Below the pieces are notes generated by a model that worked only from the letters and a program-made list of their open reading frames with translations, was not told the DNA's origin and ran no database searches. Shown piece after piece: positions 47,101-58,365 of a stretch of DNA of 64,000 nt. Source of the DNA: Phoronis australis (taxonomy: Eukaryota; Phoronida; Phoronidae); assembly GCA_002633005.1 (NCBI GenBank), contig NMRA01000269.1, positions 447,098-511,097 of the forward strand. The letters are read 5' to 3'. The position numbers and the translations under genes were made by a program. Every line of letters begins with the position of its first letter. Position 1 is the first letter of the stretch.

Positions 47101-50100
47101 CATATTACTACGCTGAGCAGCTGAGAAAGAGGTCTTTGCAATTACGGTAAGAATTAGTTCATAAAATGAATGTGGATTTGGGATTATATGATTATTTCAT
47201 TGATATCTGGTGTGACGTTTTATAATTGTTCATGGATTTTAAATGTTTTTGAAGGAAATGTCACGAAAATGAGACCTTGCAAGTAGGACTTGTCTACATT
47301 GACCACGTGACCTAACTGGGTCACGTAAATATAGGTTACAGTCGAGGGGACTCCCCGACAGATGCGCCGCGATTGAGGGGGAATGTCCCGCCGGAATTAT
47401 GTCCACGGGGCCTGTGTGGTGTAAGCTCGGTGGCCTTGTGTGAGAAAGGACCAGAATTTCACCCCTTTCCAATAATGTTCAGGTTTCTGATTTTCTTTCC
47501 CTCTGAAATGATACCCTTTTCAAGATTTTTTGTCCTGCACCGGTATATCCACTCCCCGGCATTTTCCACTGATACAAAAATTAATGTTCTAAAATGCTAC
47601 CTTTCACCTGAGCCAGGGTATGATCGGGTAGGATACTAAGTTTGGGATCCTTTCCACGAAATTTGAAGAGTTTTCGAGACTGTTTCTTGTTGAATCTTGG
47701 TCCTTTTTTGCGAATAGCGTTTAGACCTCGAAAACAAGTTTTCGTGATTCCAATGTTTCGTTGTGGCGTACGTATTAGAGTGACACCGCACCCTGGGGGT
47801 GTTGGGCAACACCGATTGGACGAGTACGGTACCAACAACTTCCAGACTATGAAGAGCTGATACACATTTTATTTCAACGACAAACAAAATTGAAACTCAT
47901 ACATTACTTGTCGTTCTAGTTCACTCCAGTGAAGCATGACAACTTGAATTGTATCGCGTCAGCATATTTTACAATCAATTTCCTCCGTCATCATTGAAAT
48001 ACAATATCCGACAATAAATAAACAGTCAGTTTATTTTTTCGACTTGGCGTTACATGATTAAAAAGGTCATTTCCTTCATAATCCCTAACTGAAATGTAAA
48101 ACCCAGGCAAAATAAAAAGCCCAAGTCTTTACCTGGGTGTATCGAAAGTGGTACGTATTTTTACCTTTCCCGCTTCCTGAAAGCCCTATGGTACTTCCTG
48201 AAACAATGAACTGCTGCTTTGTCAACTCCACGAAATCAATTGTTTTCGTCTGAAACTCGCCATACAAGTCATCATTTTGGGAAATCTACAAAACTTAGAT
48301 TGAAATGCTTAATCGCGGAAAGTAGGTCCACGGAACATCCTTTGGGGGCGACTATTAGCAGAAATGGCCTACCTTAATGACACTACCTTAACTGAAATTT
48401 TTTTCTCTTTACAATATCATGGGCACGTAAAAGGAACATTAAAATCACCTTTTCATATGTCATTATACCAGAATCGTGACAACAGGGGAAAGCTTTCAAC
48501 GTTTGTTTTTGATGCTATCATACATGCATCCACTCGGGGGAAAACCAGACAATTTAATATCTTATTCACGAAATTAAAAGAACTTTAGGAGTCCACCTGT
48601 CGTTGAATTTTACAAATTCAGTTTTTGGAAAACATGCATTCTCACACACCTGGAACACTAAGAAAATGCATTTCTCGATCTAAGGTCAAAAATAACATAA
48701 ATGGTTATAGTCTGTGCTTTTTTAGAATTGATGCAGCGACGCGTTACTTTTTAGTTAAACATATTTTTCAAAACAGTTATGGATGGATATGACCTGAAGT
48801 GATGTGGGATTTTCCAGCTTCAGCGACCCTGTGACGCACTTGGATGTAACCTGACAGGAGGGGGGGGGGGNNNNNNNTCAATACTTCGTATTCCACTTTC
48901 GAAAAGAAGAACTTCGCTAAATGTAGCGTGGGCGCTTTCTTCTTTAAGTTAGTCACACGTTTAAAAAAATGAGTCGGGCGCATACCTAAACCAGTTATTT
49001 TGTAGTTTACCTAACCTTACATACTGAAAAGAGTTTGATGTACTACTAATAAAAATGCCAGGAACCTCAAATAACAAAACATTAACTTTTCACACATTTG
49101 GACCCTCACTGCAGTGGTCTACAGATACCCGTGCTAATATGCACGTCCGTACTAGACGATTCGCGACGATTAGTCAGAATCTAACCAATTGTGAAATGGC
49201 TTGTAACGTGTCTTTGTTTATGGCTCTTGTTGAAGCAAATGTCTTGTGCCTCAGTCTGGCTCTGTCCGAATGGAAAAGCCATAAAACCCCATAGATCTGT
49301 AGTACTTATGAAAAGTTGTAAACTGACTCCCGGCCACTGCTGTTGCTCAATTGTTCCCAGCTGGCTTAAAAACTAATCTCGCATTACTCCCCTTATTCTC
49401 ATAAAGCTATCTCATAATATTCCTTGCCGTGATAGGATTGAATTTCCGTTACTCAAACTGCAGGTAATATGTATATTAAGCGCCATTTTCGAATTCACAA
49501 GTTTAGGGTTGGCCAATTTTAGGCGTTCTCTCGATGGACTGTTGCTGTTGTTGGAAACGGAAACAGAATTCCGATACGCTAAAAAATATTATGGGACAGA
49601 TTTCATAAGATTAAAACGCTTAATTCCATTTTGGTTTTTAGTCAGCTAAACACGGCGAAATGCAACTTTAAATGTACAGTTATCAAAACCTCAAAACGGT
49701 AACCTTAAAATGCCATTTACAAGTAGATTCTAAATATCAGCACAAACAGAAAGCTGCAGCCTATCACAATCTCAGTCTGAAACGTCCAAATGAATAAGGC
49801 ATGAGCAATCCTGAGATTGAAAGAGTCGTATCTGAAACACAGCAAGCACCTACAAACATTTGACGTTGTCACCACGTTTTTGCATGATGCCAAATCGAAC
49901 GTCGGATGCATGCGCGCACTCAGCCTAAAATATGGAGGGGTCGAATTTTTCGGTATGCGGACCTTTTACTGACTAAGAAAAACGAGCCACAAGGTTCAAG
50001 CCTACGAATTGTGCGTCCGCGCAGAATTCATGTGAACTTTGTCTCGTTTCCCGTACTTTTTATTTCGCGGATCTTTTTGCCCAATTCGAGGCCCCCCCCT

Positions 50101-50765
50101 CCTGGGTGCGCCCATGGTATGTGTGATCTTCTCTCAACTGAAAAAATCGACTACTAAAAGTAGGACCATATTTATTTTGTCTCAAATCCCATCGTTGAAA
50201 CCGTTCTGCGTTGAGAAGCCAAGAGATTTAATGAAACTCTTCTTGACCAATGTCCATTTGTGCCAACAGAGAGCGCATGGTACCCGTTTCGTAAGAGGGC
50301 TAGACACAGTATATATAAATGACCCACAGGAGAGGCGGACATGATAAGAAATAAGTAAGACAGATAAAATGGTAATATTTGACAAAAATAACACTATACA
50401 GCCAATATCAGGACAGCACCAAAAGTGAGCCACTTATCTACCAGCCCAAATAAGAAAACACGAAATGCTTCTGCTAAAGTAGCTAAATATAAGGTAAAAT
50501 AAACTTAGAGACAAATGACAAGAAAATCACACAAAAATTAGCATTCACAAAAATTTGTTTCACAATCTGTTTGGACCACCAACCACAACCGAAATAAAAT
50601 ATCACTGTTTACCACTTGCTCTGTCATTTTTCTTATATTGATCTCACAACAATGATTTCCTATTTCATTGTACTGGAGTGAAATAAATAAAATGATAAAA
50701 ATTCTAATCATATTCCAAAAATGTCAATGGGTACAGAAACAACAGCAAGGCATGGGATAAAATAC
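47101..50765. other. intergenic region between the two genes, with assembly gap
   Basis: About 3.7 kb separates the AFF promoter from the likely 3' end of the GLYR-family gene. A poly-G run runs into a 7-base N gap at 48871-48877. Overlapping frames on both strands at 47581-47887 (up to 94 codons) stay open together but match no family I know. Confidence 0.5.
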
Positions 50766-50771
50766 TTTATT
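50766..50771 (-). terminator. candidate polyadenylation signal AATAAA
   Basis: AATAAA on the minus strand about 1.76 kb after the GLYR-family stop, with a T/GT-rich stretch 20-45 bases further on. It is chosen over others for its downstream element only. Confidence 0.35.
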
Positions 50772-52534
50772 ATCTACAAAAGGATTCGATATTTGTGAAA
50801 TACAACATCAGAGGTCTACAGAGTGAATTTCAACCTAGTACTAAACTGTACAAAGCAGTACAGTAGAAAATGTTACGAGTTAACATAGCCATAACAAAAC
50901 ATAATAATTTGACTAATTTAAGGATCCAAATTTGATACCACTTACGCTGGGTTTGAATAGTTTTAAACATTGGACAGCAAGGACTTGAAGGTCTTAGAAC
51001 TTTCAACACTGGATCTTTGCGAGTAACATTTTTCATGTAATACCTGTAGTAGCAGCTATTCTTGATAACACAGAAAGAAAAATTAGTGCACTAAATCTAA
51101 CACCAAGTCAAATAGATTAACTGAACATAACCTTTCAGAAGACTGCGATCATTACATTGTAAGGGTAGAATGAAATTTCTTATAGGATCCCATCCTTCGT
51201 TAAATTCAGACATGCTACAAACTCGACCTCTGTTACAAGCTGATAGTTATTAACGAGGCCAAAACTGCCACGACAAACAATAAAACACGGTCTTTGTAAA
51301 TCATCCACTCCGAGGTCGGAAATGTACTTGGGGAGGGGTGTGAGACTGACGGAATTTCTTCATTGAAAAATGACTATTCAGCAGCCCGCCCCCAAATACC
51401 ACAGAATGACAGCGCACCCTGACTACAACCCGCATGAAACTGGTTGAGCTAATTACAGAAATAACACATCAAGCCCTTATGACAATGACAGAATGGATTC
51501 AGCATATTTCCCTACACGCTAAACTTAAGTTAACACATGTTACTACATACTAACTACAATAACGTATCGATTACTGAAGGTAAGGGTGCACAACACAAGT
51601 GGGAGGAAAAGACCGATTTAAAATACAAAGTACCGGAAAGCAAAGAAATTGTACAAAAATAGTATTTACCACGTCCTACAATTTTATATGTCATTACAAA
51701 ATAATAAAAGCTGATACAAGCCAAGTACAAAAGTAATATTAGTGGAAATGTCATTGATTGGTTAATGACAGTCACATGATAGCCATGATAGCCAATCACA
51801 CGAACTAACAGGTGTAAAAGCTACAAAAACACAACCCACAGGGTATGATGGGTAAAAATGGAGTGGGATTTTCATAGAATAGCTGGGAAAATCCTGACAA
51901 AAGCACACAAGTCAACTAAGACACATGTGGTGCAAAATCACAATTAGGTTGAGATGCTTGCAATGACACATAATCAGAACAGAAATGACCACGTATGTAA
52001 GTCCATGGTAACGAACTGTACAAGTGATTTCGAGAACACGCATAGCAGATATAAACATCATCATCATGGTAAAACAGAGGAATTTCATGTTATTTCGTAA
52101 GCTGCAATCCATTCACTCACTCCGCCTACGTTGATTTAGTTGCAGCTTGCCAACGGGGACCAATCAAATGTTCTGAAGGGCTGACATGGATGGCCCAGCA
52201 AATCAAATGCAGTCACATAGTTACAAGAACGGTGCTTAGCACTTTCTTCTAAATGCCCTAAACACTCTTAATATAAGAGATGTTATATATATGTACATCT
52301 ATATAGAAATAACGCTACACCTGTTGAGTTAAACCATGTGGAATTCCCCAATTACCATGATGAATGCCACAGCAACTATTGTAACACTGGATTTTCTGGT
52401 TCACATAGGAACCACAATGTCTAACAAATTGTCCTACCCTTAAATTCCGAGTGAACGACTCAGATGCATTCTAATTACAATTTATACACAGTTTGTTCAT
52501 TGATAGGTTGTATGCACTGGAGGGCCCCCTGTTG
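50766..52534 (-). other. probable GLYR-family 3' UTR
   Basis: Downstream of the stop codon there is no further coding resemblance. An AATAAA at 50771-50766 on the minus strand is followed by T- and GT-rich sequence, as at a cleavage site, which would give a 3' UTR of about 1.8 kb. Earlier or later sites are possible because AATAAA is common in this AT-rich DNA. Confidence 0.35.
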
Positions 52535-52609
52535 TCAAACATCCGTGGCTCTGTAAACAGCTGAGATGTCGCTCTCTCCGTACCTCATAGACTTGGCTCT
52601 TTTGAACAA
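52535..52609 (-). CDS. GLYR1: GLYR-family terminal exon with stop
   Basis: The 75-base exon follows acceptor TTATTGTAG (ending 52610) in phase 0. It reads LFKRAKSMRYGESDISAVYR, then ATDV and TGA at 52537-52535. This matches the family C-terminus (V/AYKRAK...D-SAVY), so the AAAANE|LFKRAK junction is convincing although the exon is too short to stand out as an open frame. The protein ends close to where human GLYR1 ends. Confidence 0.85.
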   Translation of the reverse strand: MFKRAKSMRYGESDISAVYRATDV

Positions 52610-54101
52610 CTACAATAAACAATAACTATCAACAATAACAATGTACCACTATGATGAATATTTCAAATGAGCATATAATTAGTTTTAACAGATGCCTTTT
52701 GAAACCAACAAACTGCTCAGAGACTAAATTTTGCATGCCAGTGACCTGTTGATTGAGTACACTTTAATTACTGTGACAGTTATTTTAAAAATTCCCAACA
52801 AGTACAACACTTAATGGTAGCCTCTAGGGTGCGCTAAGCAAGTCACAAATGCTCTCCTCAATAGGAACACACCTGTCACCTACCATCATGATACTTCAAA
52901 CCGTTTAGAATTTAGGTAGGAAGGAGACAAAGGACAAAAAAAAAAACATTAAGGGGCACAAAATAGGTCAAATCCATCTGAAACAGGGCATGTGCTGAAA
53001 AAATCTTATTTTTAAAAATCATGTTTTCTAGAATTTCGTTCACAAGAATATGTCACAAACTAAACTTACACACTTTAAAGTAGGAGGCTGACCCCTCCGG
53101 TGTTATTTTTACTGAGCATACCATTTAGTTGGAATACTACATACTGTTTGTTTTAGCCTAATTAGTTATGAACGAATGGTTCCTGAAGTGTTGGACTTGG
53201 TGCAAATCAGTTTCCTCCAACTTAAAAATGCTACGTCTCATTAAAACCGTGACTTCCTGGAGAATTGTATGTACAGGTATAATCAGGAAAAGAAACAAGT
53301 TACAAATAAAATGCGGTTTTAAAGAAAACACCACAATGGAGATACACTTAAAAACAAGTGTGAACATATAGAAAACCATAGTAATTCCAAATCTTTTGCA
53401 ATTGTTATTTGGTAGTAAAATGAACAAAACGGTGTCTTGTTTGATTAGGGTAACGATGACATATTACCATATTCATTTACATAAAAATAGAATCACAAAA
53501 TGAGACTTTCACGATATTGTACTGGTAACTGGTTCTCGGATGCTTTGAGGCACACCGGAAGACCCGGGGTTGTTTGTAAACTGACACTTCATTTGCATAT
53601 TCACAATGTAATGAGACATAGTATCTTTAATTTAGTGTTTGATTCTGAGCAAATTAAGGTGTTAACTTGGTAACATGGAGTGCATTAACACGACACAGGA
53701 AATGAACGTGCATTAAGCACGTCACTTCAGCAAAGTTCTGTTCATAATTAATTAGGGCCACAACAGCAATTAACACTGATAGGTATCCTTGTCTAGGACC
53801 TCCAAATAATCCTATTCTTGTATCTTCTATCGTGTCAGTAATGGCTCATTCACCACGGGGTTTACTAATTCTTGTTATCAAAACTGGTCACAAATCTTGC
53901 AGTTCACCTTCAACATTAATGTGACCAAACTTCTGAAATGAACTCCCTTTACAAGATGCCAGTCAAATGCCTCTGAATTTGGAAAGACTTGCTGAACACG
54001 AGAACTCCCAGCAGAGACATCTGCTTTCTTGTTCACTGAGTCAGGAGACAATTAGCACCAATTACTTTCAATAACAATCGAGTGTACTCAACGAGCTTTA
54101 C
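52610..54101 (-). other. GLYR-family last intron
   Basis: This is 1.5 kb of non-coding sequence with GT-AG ends on the minus strand. No repeat family shared with the rest of the window was recognised. Confidence 0.7.
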
Positions 54102-54226
54102 CTCATTAGCAGCAGCGGCGACACACAGTGGCTGATCAACTTGGTCACCCATGTCTATACCAAGACGGAGGTCCTTTTGTAAGTGTTGCAACGGAAAGTT
54201 TGTCGTAAAGTCGTGTTCAGTAATAG
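54102..54226 (-). CDS. GLYR1: GLYR-family exon (QKDLRL, AAAANE)
   Basis: The 125-base exon starts after TGTCTTTCAG (ending 54227), completes a split Ala, and ends on a codon boundary at GAG|GTAAAG (donor from 54101). It encodes ITEHDFTTNFPLQHLQKDL then RLGIDMGDQVDQPLCVAAAANE. The F-x-L-x-x-x-x-KDLRL helix and the AAAANE motif are constant features of the C-terminal dimerisation domain of this family. Confidence 0.86.
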
Positions 54227-54524
54227 CTGAAAGACACAAGACGAAAACAAATTTAGACTGACAGTGTAAACTATACTGAACTGCATCACTTAGCATCAAT
54301 CAGTCATCAAAAGTACACATTATAGAATTCGGTAAATACATATTCATATCAGTAAGCAAGGATGTCACAGTGAGTGAACAGCTAGTACTTAGTCAAAATA
54401 TTATCAAGCTGTTTACAGTAGTTAGTAGGTGTTGTACGAAAAAATTCAAACTAAAAATCGCGTTGTTATTAAACCTACCAATCCTACGTTCACTCCACAC
54501 TATCATAATCTACACCTGACCTAC

Positions 54525-54704
54525 CTTGACCTTTGCTCTTGAACAGGTCACAGTTGAGGTCACCCAAAGAGAGCACTCTCAGCACATCATCCTGGTCAAG
54601 GCCCACTTTCTGGGCCAGCGCCAGCCCTTCCGCCAGACCGGCCATCATACCCCCCATCACTGTGTTATAGACCAGCTTTAACTTGGCACCGCTGCCCACC
54701 TCAC
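54525..54704 (-). CDS. GLYR1: GLYR-family exon with the catalytic helix
   Basis: The 180-base exon has acceptor CCACCATAG ending at 54705 and donor CAAG|GTAGGT starting at 54524. It starts by completing the split Gly, then EVGSGAKLKLVYNTVMGG, AEGLALAQKVGLDQ and LGDLNCDLFKSKGQ. The second lysine of GAKLK (codon 54678-54676) falls at the catalytic position of the family, with the partner Asn four residues on. The open frame seems to extend further upstream only because the minisatellite in the intron happens to stay open. Confidence 0.85.
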
Positions 54705-54760
54705 CTATGGTGGGAGTATCAAAACTGGTATCAGCCTCCGTACCAATACAGGGCCAGTCA

Positions 54761-55029
54761 ATATCAGTATCAGCAACAAAGCCTATTATCAGTATCAGTA
54801 TCAGCAACAACACTATTATCAGTATCAGTATCAGCATCAGCTACAACACTATTATCAGAATCAATATCAGCAATAACACTGTTATCAGTATCAGTGTCAA
54901 CAACAACAACACTATTATCAATATCAGTATCAACAATAACACTATTATCATTATCACTAATAACACTATTATCATTATCACTAATAACACTATTATCAGT
55001 ATCAGTAACAACACTATTATCAGTATCAA
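54761..55029. repeat. degenerate minisatellite of TATCAG/ACTATT units
   Basis: About 270 bases made of imperfect 6-12 base units based on ATCAGT, CAACAACACT and ATTATC. It sits in the intron just upstream of the exon that starts at 54704. Read on the minus strand, the units give repeated CTGATAA/CTGATAC words. Open frames in several registers here are artefacts of the repeat. Confidence 0.9.
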
Positions 55030-56838
55030 TGAGTTGTGGATGCTTAAGAGTCATGTACAGAGCAGTTAGCAAATAAACTGTGATGACACTGATAGTGCCA
55101 TACATTTTTTGAAATTGCAAAATTATACTATGAGCTACGTGTATCGTAGTTCATTGATTACTTAAGTAGTAAAAATATTCAGTGCATTTTAGGTCATTTT
55201 TAAAAACTTTTTTTGCTGTTATCCAGATGTCTGATGAAATTTTTATGTGGTAAAAATATTTCACCAATGTGTGATGCATTAAGTGAAAATTAAAGTTTCA
55301 AATGGATTACACACCAAAAGTTTGGCCAATGCCAGAGCTCCACAACACAAATAATGCAACAGTGTGGAAAACCGGAAGTGCTATAAAGCTTCTAAATTAT
55401 TTTGTAATTTTAGTGAGATCATATGCCAAATGCAAAATCAAACTGAAACAAAACAAGCTGTAGTCGGCGCTTAAAATTGTCCAAGTGAACATTTTTGACC
55501 GGAAAAAAATCCCACGTCGAAAGCGGAAGTTAGCCCAAAATATCACATATGCGCAAGGGCATTAGAGTATAAAACCGTAGTTATTTTTTACATTGGTCAT
55601 CAACAGTAGGTAAACTTACAAATGCGTCCGAACTTAAAGGGGTTTAATGAGCACAAGAGTCATGGGACTCGGCAAAATCTAAAAGTGTAATTAAAGCGAA
55701 GACCGCTTCAGGTGGATAAAGTGAGATCCTGACCTATCTTGCCCGTATTATCGGTGAGGTCGAGCAAGAGCGTGCACGTTGGAACCCGAAGTATTTGTTT
55801 GAGAAGGACAAAGCCACAGGAAAGTGTGGTGGAAGTGTGGAGTGATTCCCAAATGCAAAAACAGATCATCAAAGTTAAGAGTAAAGGGAGAAAACTTCAA
55901 AATACTCAATATGTCATAAAACATTTGTTAGACCAGTGTCTCAAACATGCCATTGAGTTTTCTATCCATGGAAATGTATTTGGACAAGTCCCTCTTTGTT
56001 TAAATTTCATAGACTGTTATGTAATCCCGATACCTCAGTTGTGAAATATGTATACTACGCATCCAAAAAAACGGAACAGCTTGAGTATTGCTGGCTGGTG
56101 TGCATAGCACTCCAATGATCTTGTTTGTTAGTTGTACTTTGGGCCGATGGCCATGTGTACAAATAAAGGAAAGGATCCAAGTTGAAACATATTTGAAGAA
56201 TCTTCCTGGTTGCTGAATATGCATAACCTGGGTGATTGGCCAATCAAAATCGTCCTTTTTTACAACCAAAACTGCTTTGCTATTAACAGTGTGTATGGTC
56301 TATGAAAACTACTTCAGTTAAGGAACATGCAGTGGCTGGGGCAATACTGTAATATGGGACAGTGACCCACGTAATAAGTAACAGGCCATCCAGCTCAATT
56401 TGGCTTGCCGCAAAAATTCCAAAACGTGTCTGTTGGTCCCAAGATGTATACTGGCGGCCACAGATGTTGGTAGAGAAATTCAACAGATGAAAGGAAAACA
56501 TGCAACTTCCACAATGTTGAGCTGGGAATTCTTCGAGTCAAAAAAATCGAATCCAAATCTCAGAAAAATGAGGTCGAAGCTAAGTCGAATATGTCGACTT
56601 GAGGATTTTGTCACCTGGAATACCGGATTTCCAGGTCAAAATTTTCCACCAACGGATCGATATTAGAGCACTGACAAGACTAGATACGGAGGCGTTCTAA
56701 CACACCAGTCACAATATCATTTTAAATACACCATATACCATGGACGACGGTCCTCACTGTTCACCGCCACAATCATAAACAAAGATGGGAGTATCAGATT
56801 AGTACAGGAACACACATACAACCTCTAACTGTTCTCAC

Positions 56839-57001
56839 CTAGATAAAATGATTTCTTGCCCATTGCATCGAAACATGAGTAGCAGTCGTCAAACAGATCT
56901 CGGTCCCCTGCCGCCAGCACAACTAGATCTCCTGTCAGGGCCGGCTGCCGACTGCCAACCACGGGTGCCTCCAAGAATCGACCTCCACGAGCCAAGACAG
57001 C
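56839..57001 (-). CDS. GLYR1: GLYR-family exon, copy A (duplicate of the same exon)
   Basis: This copy is identical to 58203-58365 except for one base, a synonymous Arg codon change (CGA for CGG). Both splice sites are intact. Because the exon is 163 bases and runs from phase 0 to phase 1, a transcript containing both copies would shift frame, so only one can be used per mRNA. The copy lies inside a 1.4-kb repeat whose junction carries an N. The likeliest explanation is two alleles placed side by side by the assembler; a recent true duplication with mutually exclusive exons is the alternative. Confidence 0.6.
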
Positions 57002-58202
57002 CTAAGGAAAGATTAAGAGACATGTGTACAAGTANAGCACAAGTCATGGGACTCGGCGAAATCTCAAAGTGTAATTAAAGCGAAGACCGCTTCAGGTGGA
57101 TAAAGTGAGATCCTAACCTATCTTCCCCGTATTATCGGTGAGGTTGAGCAAGAGCGTGCACGTTGGAACTCGAAGTATTTGTTTGAGAAGGACAAAGCCA
57201 CAGGAAAGTGTGGTGGAAGTGTGGAGTGATTCCCAAATGCAAAAACAGATCATCAAAGTTAAGAGTAAAGGGAGAAAACTTCAAAATACTCAATATGTCA
57301 TAAAACATTTGTCAGACCCGTGTTTCAAATACGCCATTGAGTTTTCTATCCATGGAAACGTAAATGGACAAGTCCCTCTTTGTTTAAATTTCATAGACTG
57401 TTATGTAATCCCGATACCTCAGTTGTGAAATGTGTATACTACGCATCCAAAAAAACGGAACAGCTTGAGTATTGCTGGCTGGTGTGCATAGCACTCCAAT
57501 GATCTTGTTTGTTAGTTGTACTTTGGGCCTATGGCCATGTGTACAAATAAAGGAAAGGATCCACGTTGAAACATATTTGAAGAATCTTCCTGGTTGCTGA
57601 ATATGCATAACCTGGGTGATTGGCCAATCAAAATCGTGCTTTTTTACAACCAAAACTGCTTTGCTATTCACAGTGTGTATGCTCTATGAAAACTACTTCA
57701 GTTAAGGAACATGCAGTGGTTGGGACAATGGCCCACGTAATAAGTAACAGGCCATCCAGCTCAATTTGGCTTGCCGCAAAAATTCCAAAACGTGTCTGTT
57801 GGTCCCAAGATGTATAATGGCGGCTACAGATGTTGGTAGAGAAATTCAACAGATGAAAGGAAAACATGCAACTTCCACAATGTTGAGCTGGGAATTCTTC
57901 GAGTCAAAAAAATCGAATCCAAATCTCAGAAAAATGAGGTCGAAGCTAAGTCGAATATGTCGACTTGAGGATTTTGCCACCTTGAAGTTCCAGGTCAAAA
58001 TTTTCCAACAACCGATCGATATTTAGAGCACTGACAAGACTAGATACCGAGATACTCTAGCACAACAGTCACAATATCATTTTAATTACACCATATACCT
58101 ACTAACATTCATGGACGACGGTCCTCACCGCCACAACCATAAACAAAGATGGGAGTATCAGATTAGTACAGGAACACACATACAACCTCCAACTGTTCTC
58201 AC

Positions 58203-58365
58203 CTAGATAAAATGATTTCTTGCCCATTGCATCGAAACATGAGTAGCAGTCGTCAAACAGATCTCGGTCCCCTGCCGCCAGCACAACTAGATCTCCTGTC
58301 AGGGCCGGCTGCCGACTGCCAACCACGGGTGCCTCCAAGAACCGACCTCCACGAGCCAAGACAGC
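58203..58365 (-). CDS. GLYR1: GLYR-family exon, copy B (substrate-binding loop)
   Basis: The 163-base exon begins on a codon boundary after TTTCCTTAG and ends one base into a Gly codon at CTAG|GTGAGA. It encodes [13 protein letters not shown] then [11 protein letters not shown] and VVLAAGD, ending GKKSFYL plus split Gly. The APV-G-S-x-x-PA loop is the substrate-binding signature; plant glyoxylate reductases have a G-S-K-K-P-A form here, while human GLYR1 departs from it. A nearly identical second copy lies 1364 bases to the left. Confidence 0.87.

Noticed and set aside
50830-51036. 68-codon minus-strand frame as a possible last GLYR-family exon
   Set aside because: The sequence does not match the family C-terminus, whereas 52535-52609 does so precisely with correct phase and a stop.
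54683-55120. Frames of 116 and 128 codons over the TATCAG minisatellite
   Set aside because: They are translations of a simple repeat that lacks stops in several registers. Only the part from 54704 down is a real exon.
55739-56044. 101-codon frame with a homologous 96-codon frame at 57138-57428
   Set aside because: The two are copies within the duplicated unit. Differences between them are mostly amino-acid changing (for example LLDQCLKH against LSDPCFKY), which argues against coding constraint.
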